Below, piece after piece: positions 15,577 to 22,867 of a stretch of DNA of 32,046 nt. Origin of the DNA: Nonomuraea sp. MG754425 (GTDB lineage: Bacteria > Actinomycetota > Actinomycetes > Streptosporangiales > Streptosporangiaceae); assembly GCF_021699195.1 (NCBI RefSeq), contig NZ_SSXE01000125.1, positions 1 through 32,046 on the forward strand, read 5' to 3'. Under the pieces are notes generated by a model, which saw only the letters and a program-made list of their open reading frames with translations, did no database searches and was not told the origin of the DNA. Each line of letters opens with the position of its first letter. Position 1 is the stretch's first letter. The translations under genes and the position numbers were made by a program.

Positions 15577-17591
15577 CCGCCGCTCACCTCCGGGCGCAGC
15601 GCGGCGACCGCGCGGGGCGTCAAGGTGACGTGGCCGCGCGCGGGGGAGCCGGTCAGCAGGTCGGTCGCCGGCTCGGGGACCGGCACGCGGACCGTGTCCG
15701 CGCCGTGGTTGAGCAGGAACAGCACCTCGCCGCGGCGCACCGCCTCGACGTCCGGCGGCAGCTCGGGCAGCGGGCCGGTCACGCCCGCGTCGTCCAGCGC
15801 CCGCCCGATCAGCGTGCCGAGCGCGGCCGGCTCGGGCATCGTGCCCACATACCAGGCGACGCCGTTGCCGGCGCGGTGCCGGACGACGGCCGGCCTGCCT
15901 TCCAGGTCGCCCTCGGCGAACTCGGCCACCGTCTCGGCGCCCTCGGCCCGCAGCAGCTCGGTCCAGGTGCTCGCGGCGAACCCGGCGCCGTCGTCCCACC
16001 GGCAGCGCACCGGCTGCTCGGCGGCGACCGGCAGCCACTCCTCGCCGGAGGCCCCCAGCACCTCGCGCAGCGGCACCGGGAAGCGGCCGGTCCGCACGTG
16101 CCCGTTCGGGTCCACCACGCCGGAGAACGGCCCGACGACCAGCACGCCGCCCCCGTGCGCGTAGGCCGTCAGCGCCGCCGCGTCCCGGTCGCCGACCAGG
16201 AACAGGTTCGGCGCCACCACCAGCGCGTACGCCGACAGGTCGGCCGAGGGCGGCACCACGTCCACGCTCACACCGCGCTCGAAGAACGGCACGTAGTACG
16301 CCAGCATCTGCTCGGTGGCGTTGAGCCGGTCGCTGGGCCGGCCGCGCTCCTCCAGCGCCCACCAGCTCTCCCAGTCGAACACCATCGCCACCCGCGCGGG
16401 CACCGGCGTGCCCGCCACGGACGCGAGCCGGCGCAGTTCCCGCCCGTGCTCGCGCACCGCCGCGTGCAGCCGCGTGTCGGGGCCGGCGTGCGGCACCATC
16501 GCGGCGTGGAAGCGCTCGGAGCCGAACCGGGAGGCCCGCCACTGGAAGTAGCACAGCCCGTCCGCGCCGCGCGCCACCGCCTGCAGCGACTCCAGCCGGA
16601 ACTGCCCCGGCGGCTTGGGCAGGTTGTGCGGACGCCAGTTGACCGCGCTCGTGGCCTGCTCCATCAGCACCCACGGCCGCCCGCCGCCCAGGCCGCGCAT
16701 GAGGTCGTGGGTGAGCGCCGTGAGCGCGGGCGTGCGCGGGTTGCCCGGCTCCGGATAGCAGTCGTTGGAGACCACGTCCTGCTCCCCGGCGAACGACCAG
16801 TAGTCCACCCGGTTGAAGAACCCCATGAAGTTCGTCGTGACCGGGACGTCCGGGGTGTGCGCGCGCAGGACGTCCCGCTGCTCGCGGAAGTGGCCGAGCA
16901 GCTCGCCGGAGCAGAAGCGCCGCCAGTCGAGACGCTGGGTGGGATTGATCAGGTACGGGGCCCGGCGCGGCGGCACCACCTCGGCCCAGTCGCCGTAGCC
17001 CTGGCTCCAGAACGTGGTGCCCCACGACTCGTTGAGCGTGGCCAGGTCGCCGTAGCGCTCGCGCAGCCAGGCGCGGAACGCGGCGGCCGACTCGTCGCAG
17101 TGGCAGACCTCGCCGTACTCGTTGCCCACGTGCCATATCGCCAGCGCCGGATGGGCGGCGTAGCGCTCGGCGAGGGCGGTCGTGATGAGCTGGGAGCGCT
17201 CCCGGTAACGGGCCGAAGAAGGGCAGAACTGGTTGCGCGAGCCGTACCAGAGCCGGTGCCCGTCCTCGTCCACCGGCAGCGTCTCGGGCCAGCGGTGGCC
17301 CAGCCACGGCGGCGGCGAGGCGGTCGGGATCGCCAGGTCCACCGCGATCCCGTGCTCGCCCATCAGGTCGAGCACCCGGTCCAGCCAGCCGAAGTCGTGC
17401 CGGCCCGGCTCGGGTTCGAGCCGCGCCCAACTGAACACGCCCACCGTGACCAGGTTGACCCCGGCGGCCCGCATCAGCTCGGCGTCCTGGCGCCACACCT
17501 CCTCCGGCCACTGCTCCGGGTTGTAGTCCCCGCCGAACAGCAGCCCGCGTTCCTCGGTCAGCGGGTGCGTCCCGAGCTTTCCTGTCTCCAT
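15573..17591 (-). CDS. GH42 beta-galactosidase, second copy
   Basis: This 672-residue cytoplasmic enzyme has the GH42 opening LFGGDYNPEQWPEEVW, the acid/base Glu158 in HVGNEYG and the nucleophile Glu311 in WVLMEQA. Three Cys (123, 163, 165) mark a partial zinc site, with Ser168 in the fourth place. It is clearly a paralogue of the enzyme at 7070-9055 but diverged in the substrate loops. The ATG at 17591 follows AAGGGGG. Its 5' end overlaps the LacI gene by 34 bp and its stop overlaps the alpha-xylosidase start. In this operon it would remove beta-galactose from xyloglucan side chains; that role is inferred, and alpha-L-arabinopyranosidase activity is an alternative seen in GH42. Confidence 0.94.
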   Translation of the reverse strand: METGKLGTHPLTEERGLLFGGDYNPEQWPEEVWRQDAELMRAAGVNLVTVGVFSWARLEPEPGRHDFGWLDRVLDLMGEHGIAVDLAIPTASPPPWLGHRWPETLPVDEDGHRLWYGSRNQFCPSSARYRERSQLITTALAERYAAHPALAIWHVGNEYGEVCHCDESAAAFRAWLRERYGDLATLNESWGTTFWSQGYGDWAEVVPPRRAPYLINPTQRLDWRRFCSGELLGHFREQRDVLRAHTPDVPVTTNFMGFFNRVDYWSFAGEQDVVSNDCYPEPGNPRTPALTALTHDLMRGLGGGRPWVLMEQATSAVNWRPHNLPKPPGQFRLESLQAVARGADGLCYFQWRASRFGSERFHAAMVPHAGPDTRLHAAVREHGRELRRLASVAGTPVPARVAMVFDWESWWALEERGRPSDRLNATEQMLAYYVPFFERGVSVDVVPPSADLSAYALVVAPNLFLVGDRDAAALTAYAHGGGVLVVGPFSGVVDPNGHVRTGRFPVPLREVLGASGEEWLPVAAEQPVRCRWDDGAGFAASTWTELLRAEGAETVAEFAEGDLEGRPAVVRHRAGNGVAWYVGTMPEPAALGTLIGRALDDAGVTGPLPELPPDVEAVRRGEVLFLLNHGADTVRVPVPEPATDLLTGSPARGHVTLTPRAVAALRPEVSGG

Positions 17592-18619
17592 GTGCCCCCT
17601 TCACGTGGTGGCGCGGAGCTGTCCCCGACCACCAGACGGCAGGCGACGAGCCGCTGCCGCGGCGGTCCGCCGCGCGACTCGCCCTGCAACCGGTCGATGA
17701 GCATGCGGGCGCCGAGCCGGCCCAGTTCGGCGCTGGGCGGTTCCAGTGTCGTGAGCCGGGGGTGGAACATCTCGGCCACCCGGGCCGACGACAGCACCAG
17801 CAGCAGCGTCAGGTCCCCGGGGACGCTCCGGCCGCGGCGCGCCAGCGCCGCGAGCACGCCGACCGCCGCGTGGTCGTCCATCACGGCCAGCGCCGTCACG
17901 TCCGGGTGGACGTCGAGCAGGGCCTCCAACGCCCGGCCGCCCTCCTCGGCCGAGGCGGGACGGAAGCCGTCCACGTACCCGATCCCGGTCTCGGCGGCGG
18001 CCAGGGCGAACTCCCGCGCGGCGCGGATCGCGGGGCCGTAGCCGGCGGTGTGCGCGTCCTCGGAGAGGTTGAAGAAGGCCAGCTTGCGATGCCCGAGCCC
18101 GGCCACGTGCGCCACGGCGTCCCTGGCGGTGGCGGCGAAGTCGATGTCGGCGTAGTCGATCACGCCGGGCTCGCGGGTGCGCCCGATCATCGCGAACGGC
18201 ACCCCGGCCCGCGCCAGGAACGCCGGCCGCTCGTCGTCGAGGCCCACCTCCATGAGCAGCACGCCGTCCACCAGGCCCAGGCCGGTGAGGTGGCGCAGTT
18301 CCTCGATCGGGTCGGCGCTCTCGGGCGAGAGCAGCAGGTGGTACCCCAGCTCGGCGGCGGCCTCGGCGGCCCCGGTGGCGAACTGCATGTCGGTCACCCC
18401 GAACCCGCCGCGCGGCGCGGGGAACAGCAGGGCGAGGATGCGGGTGCGCTTGCTCTGCAGGCCGCGGGCCAGCAGGTTGGGGCGGTAGCCCAGTTCGGCG
18501 GCGGCCCGCTCGACCCGCTTCCTGGTCGCCGGGGCCACGGGGCGGGTGCCGTTGAGCGCGGCGGACGCGGTGCTGACGGCCACCCGGGCACGTGCGGCCA
18601 CGTCGCGTAGCGAGGTCAA
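17558..18619 (-). CDS. LacI-family repressor of the GH42-GH31-GH1 operon
   Basis: This regulator of about 353 residues has a LacI helix-turn-helix (LRDVAARARVAVSTASAALNG), the hinge NLLARGL and a sugar-sensor domain. The recognition helix is unusual: the usual Arg of SRxxN is Ala (SAALN). The start is decided by the ribosome site: GGAG at 18625-18628 lies 5 bp from a TTG at 18619 but directly abuts the alternative GTG at 18625. It is the first gene of the operon. It is preceded by a near-consensus promoter and a palindrome TCGAAACGTTTCGA, so it probably represses itself and the three hydrolases. Confidence 0.88.
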   Translation of the reverse strand: MTSLRDVAARARVAVSTASAALNGTRPVAPATRKRVERAAAELGYRPNLLARGLQSKRTRILALLFPAPRGGFGVTDMQFATGAAEAAAELGYHLLLSPESADPIEELRHLTGLGLVDGVLLMEVGLDDERPAFLARAGVPFAMIGRTREPGVIDYADIDFAATARDAVAHVAGLGHRKLAFFNLSEDAHTAGYGPAIRAAREFALAAAETGIGYVDGFRPASAEEGGRALEALLDVHPDVTALAVMDDHAAVGVLAALARRGRSVPGDLTLLLVLSSARVAEMFHPRLTTLEPPSAELGRLGARMLIDRLQGESRGGPPRQRLVACRLVVGDSSAPPREGGTWRQESSGRTR

Positions 18620-18649
18620 GAGCACTCCGGGGGGCGGCCGATACGACGA

Positions 18650-18663
18650 TCGAAACGTTTCGA
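18650..18663. promoter_or_regulatory. LacI-type operator of the xyloglucan-like operon
   Basis: TCGAAACGTTTCGA is a perfect 14-bp palindrome with central CpG, a classic LacI-family operator shape. It sits between the -10 (18672-18667) and the regulator start, over the expected transcription start. I saw no second copy in the window. Confidence 0.75.
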
Positions 18664-18666
18664 ACC

Positions 18667-18696
18667 ACGCTAAAGTCCGGTTTGTCGTGATGTCAA
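18667..18696 (-). promoter_or_regulatory. Promoter of the LacI-GH42-GH31-GH1 operon
   Basis: On the minus strand TTGACA (18696-18691) and TAGCGT (18672-18667) are separated by 18 bp. The perfect -35 and TAnnnT -10, directly followed by an operator, make this one of the best promoters in the window. Confidence 0.7.
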
Positions 18697-18729
18697 TGGG
18701 GTGAATGGGGCGGGCCGAAACGGGTGCGC

Positions 18730-18761
18730 CCGCGGAGGCCCGTCCGGGCGGGCCCCCGCGG
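18730..18761. terminator. GC-rich hairpin after the arabinanase gene
   Basis: CCGCGG-A-GGCCCG pairs with CGGGCC-C-CCGCGG around the loop TCCGGG, giving two 6-bp stems with one A-C mismatch. It starts 10 bp downstream of the GH43 stop (leftward) and upstream of the LacI promoter, so it insulates the two units. Confidence 0.6.
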
Positions 18762-18770
18762 TCACGCGCT

Positions 18771-19745
18771 CTAGTACACGTACGGCCAGCCGGCGGAGTC
18801 CCAGCCGATCAGGTTGATCCCGAGCTTGGGCGTGCCGCCCGCGTTGCCGTCGTAGTAGTGGTAGACGAGCAGGTCGCCGTCCACGTCGGACAGCACGCTC
18901 TGCCCGCCGGGGCCGATGACGCTCCCGTGCGTCTCCAGGACCATCGTGCCGCCGCCGCTCAGCATGGACGTGCCCGAGCGGTCCACGTACGGGCCCGTCG
19001 GGGCGGCCGAACGCCCGACCTTGACCTTGTACGTGCTGGACGTGCCCGCGCAGCACCGGTCGTAGGAGGCGAACAGGTAGTAGTAGCCGCCGTGCCGGAC
19101 GATGTCCGGGGCCTCGACCGCGTACGGCGCGTCGGGGCGGGTGGCCAGGTGGTAGAGCGTCTGGTCGGAGGAGAGCCGCTTGCCGGTCGCGGGGTCGAGC
19201 CGGATCATGCGGATGCCCGTCCAGTACGAGCCGAAGCTCAGCCACCACCGGCCCGAGGCGTCCACCAGCAGGTTCGGGTCGATGGCGTTGTGGTCGGAGC
19301 TGGTCGTGGTCGAGTAGACCACGCCCTGGTCGCTCCAGCTTCCCGGCTGCCCGGTCGAGCTGGTGGCCAGGCCGATCGCGGAGAAGTTCGAGCCGAAGCC
19401 GGAGACCGCGTAGTACATCAGGTATCTCCCGCTCTGCTGGGAGATGTCCGGCGCCCACGGGTCGTTGCCGGAGGAGTACGTCCGCCACCACGACGGCGGC
19501 GAGCCGAACGCCGAGCCGGCGCGGGTGAAGGTGATCCGGTCGGTGGAGGTGCGGGCCTCCAGGTAACCGTGCGTGGAGTACACGACGTAGCCGCCGGACG
19601 AGGTGCGGATCATCGTGGGGTCGTGCACGACGACGTCACCGGTGACCAGGCCGGGGTTGGGGTAGGCGAGCGCGGCGCCGACGAGCGCGCCCACGAGGGT
19701 GCACGCGCTCGCGGCGGCGACGACGAGACGGGACAGGCGGCGCAA
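18771..19745 (-). CDS. Secreted GH43 endo-1,5-alpha-L-arabinanase
   Basis: This 324-residue enzyme cuts the arabinan side chains of pectin. It has a signal peptide (RRLSRLVVAAASACTLVGAL, ending near ALAYPNPG) and a five-bladed GH43 propeller. The catalytic Asp is residue 42 in VVHDPTMI; the pKa-tuning Asp is in AIDPNLLVD and the acid Glu in AVEAPDIV. SYDRCCAGTSSTYKVKVGRS is characteristic of AbnA-type arabinanases. There is no binding module. The start is a TTG at 19745, chosen because GGAGG (19754-19750) lies 4 bp upstream and the signal peptide begins there. An in-frame ATG at 19949 would put a promoter and hairpins inside the protein. It has its own promoter and terminator. Confidence 0.92.
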   Translation of the reverse strand: MRRLSRLVVAAASACTLVGALVGAALAYPNPGLVTGDVVVHDPTMIRTSSGGYVVYSTHGYLEARTSTDRITFTRAGSAFGSPPSWWRTYSSGNDPWAPDISQQSGRYLMYYAVSGFGSNFSAIGLATSSTGQPGSWSDQGVVYSTTTSSDHNAIDPNLLVDASGRWWLSFGSYWTGIRMIRLDPATGKRLSSDQTLYHLATRPDAPYAVEAPDIVRHGGYYYLFASYDRCCAGTSSTYKVKVGRSAAPTGPYVDRSGTSMLSGGGTMVLETHGSVIGPGGQSVLSDVDGDLLVYHYYDGNAGGTPKLGINLIGWDSAGWPYVY

Positions 19746-19775
19746 GGGTCCTCCATGGAGTCGGTCGGACGATGC

Positions 19776-19890
19776 GGCCGGGCGGGCAGGAGACCCGCCG
19801 GGACCCGCCGCGCGACGGAGCCGGGCGGGCGGGAGACCCGCGGGCCGGTGGAGCCGGGCGGGCATGGGGGCCCGCCGGGCGATGGAGCCG
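19776..19890 (-). repeat. Degenerate GC-rich repeats forming three hairpins in the arabinanase leader
   Basis: Copies of GCCGGGCGGGC occur at 19777-19787, 19820-19830 and 19853-19863, with diverged copies around 19760 and 19888. Each full copy contributes to an inverted repeat: 19781-19786/19794-19799, 19829-19833/19837-19841 and 19857-19863/19870-19876. They lie between the predicted promoter and the TTG start, so the arabinanase message would carry a structured leader of roughly 165 nt. No known riboswitch was recognised. Confidence 0.5.
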
Positions 19891-19919
19891 ATCGGACGCT
19901 GCGCCGGTGCGTCGCAGGC

Positions 19920-19949
19920 AATGTAGGCGCGGCCTTTCGCGGCCGTCAA
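19920..19949 (-). promoter_or_regulatory. Predicted promoter of the arabinanase gene
   Basis: TTGACG (19949-19944) and TACATT (19925-19920) on the minus strand are 18 bp apart and fit the vegetative consensus. The start codon is about 170 bp downstream. Confidence 0.6.
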
Positions 19950-20030
19950 CCCCGCTCCCGCCGGGCGTGAAAGTTACATGTCAGGGATCCCGCCGGCCTG
20001 CGACGATGCCGGATCGTGCCGGGCGGGCGC

Positions 20031-20060
20031 TTGACAGGCCGGGGCCGGCGTCCGTAGTTT
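20031..20060 (+). promoter_or_regulatory. Orphan plus-strand promoter
   Basis: TTGACA (20031-20036) and TAGTTT (20055-20060), 18 bp apart, form a consensus-like promoter on the plus strand. No credible plus-strand gene follows: the next gene is on the opposite strand, and a hairpin lies about 70 bp downstream of the -10. Confidence 0.5.
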
Positions 20061-20079
20061 CGGGCCGCTTTCGAATCGT

Positions 20080-20097
20080 GATGTTAACGCTAACATC
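20080..20097. promoter_or_regulatory. LacI-type operator of a fourth specificity
   Basis: GATGTTA-ACGC-TAACATC has 7-bp perfect arms around a centre with CpG. Its sequence differs from the operators assigned to the three LacI proteins in this window, so its regulator probably lies elsewhere. It sits 20 bp downstream of the -10 of the plus-strand promoter and about 130 bp upstream of the arabinanase -35. Confidence 0.55.
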
Positions 20098-20131
20098 GCG
20101 GGCTTGCGGAGGCTGCGCCGTGCGTCCCCGC

Positions 20132-20159
20132 CCGGCCGGACCGACTCGGGTCCGGCCGG
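20132..20159. terminator. Bidirectional hairpin after the reductase gene
   Basis: An 11-bp perfect stem (20132-20142 with 20149-20159) has a GACTCG loop, 18 bp beyond the stop of the RibD-like gene. It could end the left-going operon and also any transcript from the plus-strand promoter at 20031-20060. Confidence 0.6.
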
Positions 20160-20177
20160 CCGTCCGGCATGGGAGGT

Positions 20178-20717
20178 TCAGCTCGCGACGCGGTACCAGA
20201 TGTTCGTGGCGTGCGGCAGGTGGCTGACGCTGAGCAGGTCGAGCGGGACGTTCGTGCCGCCCGGATGCGCGAACAGGCGCACGCCGTCGCCGAGCAGCAC
20301 CGGCGCCACGATCGTCAGGATCTCGTCCAGCACGCCCGCCGCCAGGCACTGCCGGGCGACGTCGGCGCCGAGCACGTTGACGTACCGGCCGCCCGCCGCG
20401 GCCCTGGCCGCCGCGACCGCGGAGTCCAGGTCGCCGGCGAACTCGACGCCCGGCACCGGCGTGTCCGGGGGACGGTGGGTCAGCACGACCTGCCGCCCGT
20501 GCCACGTGCCGCTGAACGCGCCCTCCTGGTCCGTGCCCCGGTTCGGGTCGTCGCCGCCGAAGGTGCGGTTGCCCACCAGCAGCGCGCCGACCCGGCCGGC
20601 GAGCGCGTCCGCCTCCGGGTTCGGCCCGAGGTGCGCGGACAGCCAGGACATGTCCCCGCCCACCCCCGCGATGAAGCCGTCGGCCGACATGGTCACCGAG
20701 TACAGCAGTTTGCTCAT
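20178..20717 (-). CDS. RibD C-terminal-like (dihydrofolate reductase fold) reductase
   Basis: This 179-residue protein begins MSKLLYSVTMSADGFIAG, the hallmark start of the stand-alone RibD_C reductases found in many actinomycetes. NRTFGG, HGRQVVLTHRPP, YVNVLGADVARQCLAAGVLDEI (nucleotide site) and VAPVLLGDGVRLF follow. Such proteins are NADPH-binding, but most have no assigned substrate. An alternative ATG at 20750, overlapping the stop of the LacI gene (ATGA), would add 11 residues (MTFAASGGLPV). Family length favours 20717, coupling favours 20750, and neither has a strong ribosome site. It is the last gene of the amidohydrolase operon, perhaps only a passenger. Confidence 0.85.
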   Translation of the reverse strand: MSKLLYSVTMSADGFIAGVGGDMSWLSAHLGPNPEADALAGRVGALLVGNRTFGGDDPNRGTDQEGAFSGTWHGRQVVLTHRPPDTPVPGVEFAGDLDSAVAAARAAAGGRYVNVLGADVARQCLAAGVLDEILTIVAPVLLGDGVRLFAHPGGTNVPLDLLSVSHLPHATNIWYRVAS

Positions 20718-20746
20718 GACCGGTAGACCGCCGGACGCGGCGAAAG

Positions 20747-21751
20747 TCATCGCACGGGGGGAGCGGTGGAACGGCGCTGGATCAGCTCTATCGGCCCCGC
20801 CAGCACCTCGGCGACGGTGTCGTCCGGCTTCAGGCTGCCCAGCAGCGTCACGCCGCGCCGGCCCAGCTCGGCCAGCGGCATGCGCACCGTCGTGAGCGCG
20901 GGGTGCAGGTAGCTGGCCAGGTCGAGATCGTGCACGGCCACGATCGACACCTCGCGCGCGATCTCCATCCCGGCCGCGCGCACCCCCTCCATCGCCCCGA
21001 TGGCCGAGGCCACGTTCGACACGAACACCGCCGTCGGCGGCTCGGGGGCGGCCAGCAGCCGGGTCATCGCCGCCGCCCCGCCCGCCGGCGTGTAGTCGGC
21101 CGCCACGATCGGGCCCTCCGGCAGGCCCGCCTCGCGCATCGCCGCCGAGTAGCCGGCCGACCTGCGCGCGGCGGTGTCGGCCCGCGACGGGCCCGCGAGG
21201 TGGGCGATGTGGCGGTGGCCGAGCCGTACGAGGTGCTCCACGGCGAGCGCGGCGGCCCGCTGGTCGTCGAGGATGACGTACCGGTTGACGCCCCTGCTGC
21301 GGTTGTTCAGCATCAGCCACGGGATGGCGGCCTGGTCGAGCTGCCGGGTGAGCGCCGAGTCGTCGCCCGTGCCGGCCAGCAGCAGGCCGTCGATGCGGCC
21401 CTGCCCGATCCGGTCCATGTACTCGCTCAGCCCGGCCCCCGACGCGCTGCCGGTGACCAGCACGTACCCCTGGGCCGCCGCCTCCGCCTCCGCGCCCTTG
21501 ATGATCTCGGCGTAGACCGGGTTGGCGAAGTCGGGGATGAACAGCCCGAACATGTGCGCCCGCGAGGTGCGCAGGCTGCGCGCGGCCACGTTGGGCCGGT
21601 AGCCCAGCTCGTCGATGGCCGCCAGCACCCGCTCGCGGGTCTCCTGGCGGATGTTGAGCGTGGGGTCCTTGTTGACCACGCGCGAGACGACGGCCCGATC
21701 GACCCGGGCCATCGCGGCGACGTCGGCGAGCGTCACGCGGGTGCGCTTCAT
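20747..21751 (-). CDS. LacI-family repressor of the sugar-acid-like catabolic locus
   Basis: This 334-residue regulator has the helix-turn-helix TLADVAAMARVDRAVVSRVVNK, the hinge NVAARSL and a periplasmic-binding-like ligand domain (MFGLFIPDFANPVYAEIIKGAE onward). In the recognition helix Ser16 and Thr19 (LacI numbering) are replaced by Asp and Val, which is uncommon. The ATG at 21751 overlaps the stop of the oxidoreductase (ATGA, 21748-21751). It is the only regulator in the catabolic locus, so it is the best candidate to bind the repeated GTCAATCGTTTGAC sites ahead of the three operons, including its own. Confidence 0.92.
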   Translation of the reverse strand: MKRTRVTLADVAAMARVDRAVVSRVVNKDPTLNIRQETRERVLAAIDELGYRPNVAARSLRTSRAHMFGLFIPDFANPVYAEIIKGAEAEAAAQGYVLVTGSASGAGLSEYMDRIGQGRIDGLLLAGTGDDSALTRQLDQAAIPWLMLNNRSRGVNRYVILDDQRAAALAVEHLVRLGHRHIAHLAGPSRADTAARRSAGYSAAMREAGLPEGPIVAADYTPAGGAAAMTRLLAAPEPPTAVFVSNVASAIGAMEGVRAAGMEIAREVSIVAVHDLDLASYLHPALTTVRMPLAELGRRGVTLLGSLKPDDTVAEVLAGPIELIQRRSTAPPVR

Positions 21752-22836
21752 GCCGCTGATCCTGGCCGCACGCTCTGCCCGCTGTCCATCGAATGGTAGA
21801 GCGCGTCGAGCAGCCGCAGCGTGCCGAGGTTGTCGCGGCCCGAGGTCTCCGGCTCGCCGCCCTCGGCGACGGCCCTCAGCAGCGAGCCCATCGGCCCCGC
21901 CACCGCGTCGGGCAGCCAGCGCCGGGTCACCGGGTACGGCAGCCACCCGTCCGTCGGCACCACCCGGCTGTTGACCTCCAGGGTGTCGGGACGGCCGTGC
22001 GGATAGTCGTACAGCAGGCCGAGCGTGCCCTTGATCGCGCCCTCGGTGCCCTCGACGCGGAAGGACGCCTCCCCGTCGCCGGTGCGGTTCTCGTGCGTGG
22101 CGTGCACCAGCGCCCGCACCTCGCCGGGGTAGACCAGCGTGCTCATCGTGCGGGTCTCGCCCCTGGCGAGCTGGCCCGGCGTGCGGCTGCCGGTGCAGAA
22201 GACCAGCTCGGGGTCGCCCAGGACGGAGCGGATCGCGTCGAGGTAGTGGATGGAGTGGTAGACGATCTCCAGCCGGTCGGTCGTGACCAGCCAGTCCCAC
22301 GCGCTCCAGTCGGTGAGGATGTTGACGGTGAACGTCATGGCCGTCGGCTCGCCGATCCAGCCGGCGCGCACCATGGCGCGGGCGGCGGCGATGCCCTCGT
22401 CGAAGCGGAGCTGCTGGTTGACCGCCACCTTCAGCCCGGTGGCCGCCGCCAGGTCCACGAGGCCCTGGCCGGTGGCGACGTCGGGCGCGAACGGCTTCTG
22501 GCACAGCAGGTGCTTGCCCGCCGCCAGCGCCGCCCGCGCGATGCCGGGCTGCGCCCGCGGCGCGACCGCGATGTCCACGACCGCGACCCGCTCGTCGGCC
22601 AGCAGCTCCTCCAGCGTGGCGTACGTCCTGGGCACGCCGTGACGGGCGGCGACCTCGGCGGCGCGACCGGCGTCGAGGTCGTACAGGCCGGTCACCTCCA
22701 GCCCGGCCTGCCGGTAGGCGGGCAGGTGGGCCACGTCCACGATGGCCCCGGCGCCCACGACGGCGATCGGCCGCCGGTGCGCGGCCGGGACGGTCAGGTC
22801 CACGGCCGCGGCGATGGGCGCGAACACGTCGATCAT
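21748..22836 (-). CDS. Gfo/Idh/MocA-family NAD(P)-dependent oxidoreductase
   Basis: This 362-residue enzyme has an N-terminal Rossmann fold (PIAVVGAGAIVDVAHLPAY, about residues 23-41). The family Lys-Pro motif is HLLCQKPFA, where the Lys is catalytic, and the C-terminal dimerisation sheet carries YHSIHYLDAIRSVLG. Relatives oxidise sugars, sugar phosphates or inositols at one carbon, or reduce the corresponding ketones. The exact substrate is not readable. The gene lies 31 bp after the amidohydrolase with GGGGAGGTG as ribosome site and is coupled to the LacI gene. Together with the lactone-type amidohydrolase, it suggests oxidation of a pyranose to a lactone followed by ring opening. Confidence 0.9.
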   Translation of the reverse strand: MIDVFAPIAAAVDLTVPAAHRRPIAVVGAGAIVDVAHLPAYRQAGLEVTGLYDLDAGRAAEVAARHGVPRTYATLEELLADERVAVVDIAVAPRAQPGIARAALAAGKHLLCQKPFAPDVATGQGLVDLAAATGLKVAVNQQLRFDEGIAAARAMVRAGWIGEPTAMTFTVNILTDWSAWDWLVTTDRLEIVYHSIHYLDAIRSVLGDPELVFCTGSRTPGQLARGETRTMSTLVYPGEVRALVHATHENRTGDGEASFRVEGTEGAIKGTLGLLYDYPHGRPDTLEVNSRVVPTDGWLPYPVTRRWLPDAVAGPMGSLLRAVAEGGEPETSGRDNLGTLRLLDALYHSMDSGQSVRPGSAA

Positions 22837-22867
22837 CGCGGCACCTCCCCTGTCTCGTGGCGGCGGA

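Noticed and set aside
13609..16164. 851-codon plus-strand open frame
   Set aside because: It is antisense to the GH31 and GH42 genes, with His/Gln/Arg-rich sequence typical of GC-rich antisense frames and no recognisable domain.
15576..17604. Continuation of the GH31 frame upstream through the GH42 gene, suggesting one 1439-residue fusion
   Set aside because: The upstream part is an Arg/Ala-rich out-of-frame reading of GH42. The GTGA overlap at 15573-15576 gives the real boundary.
19776..19890. Repeats considered as a CRISPR array or a mobile-element remnant
   Set aside because: Units are short, degenerate and irregularly spaced with no distinct spacers and no cas genes or target-site duplications; hairpin repeats explain them better.
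20120..20227. Small plus-strand frame starting at GTG after GGAGG, downstream of the orphan promoter
   Set aside because: It is Arg/Pro-rich, passes through the hairpin and into antisense of the reductase gene. The composition looks non-coding, though the ribosome-like site is noted.
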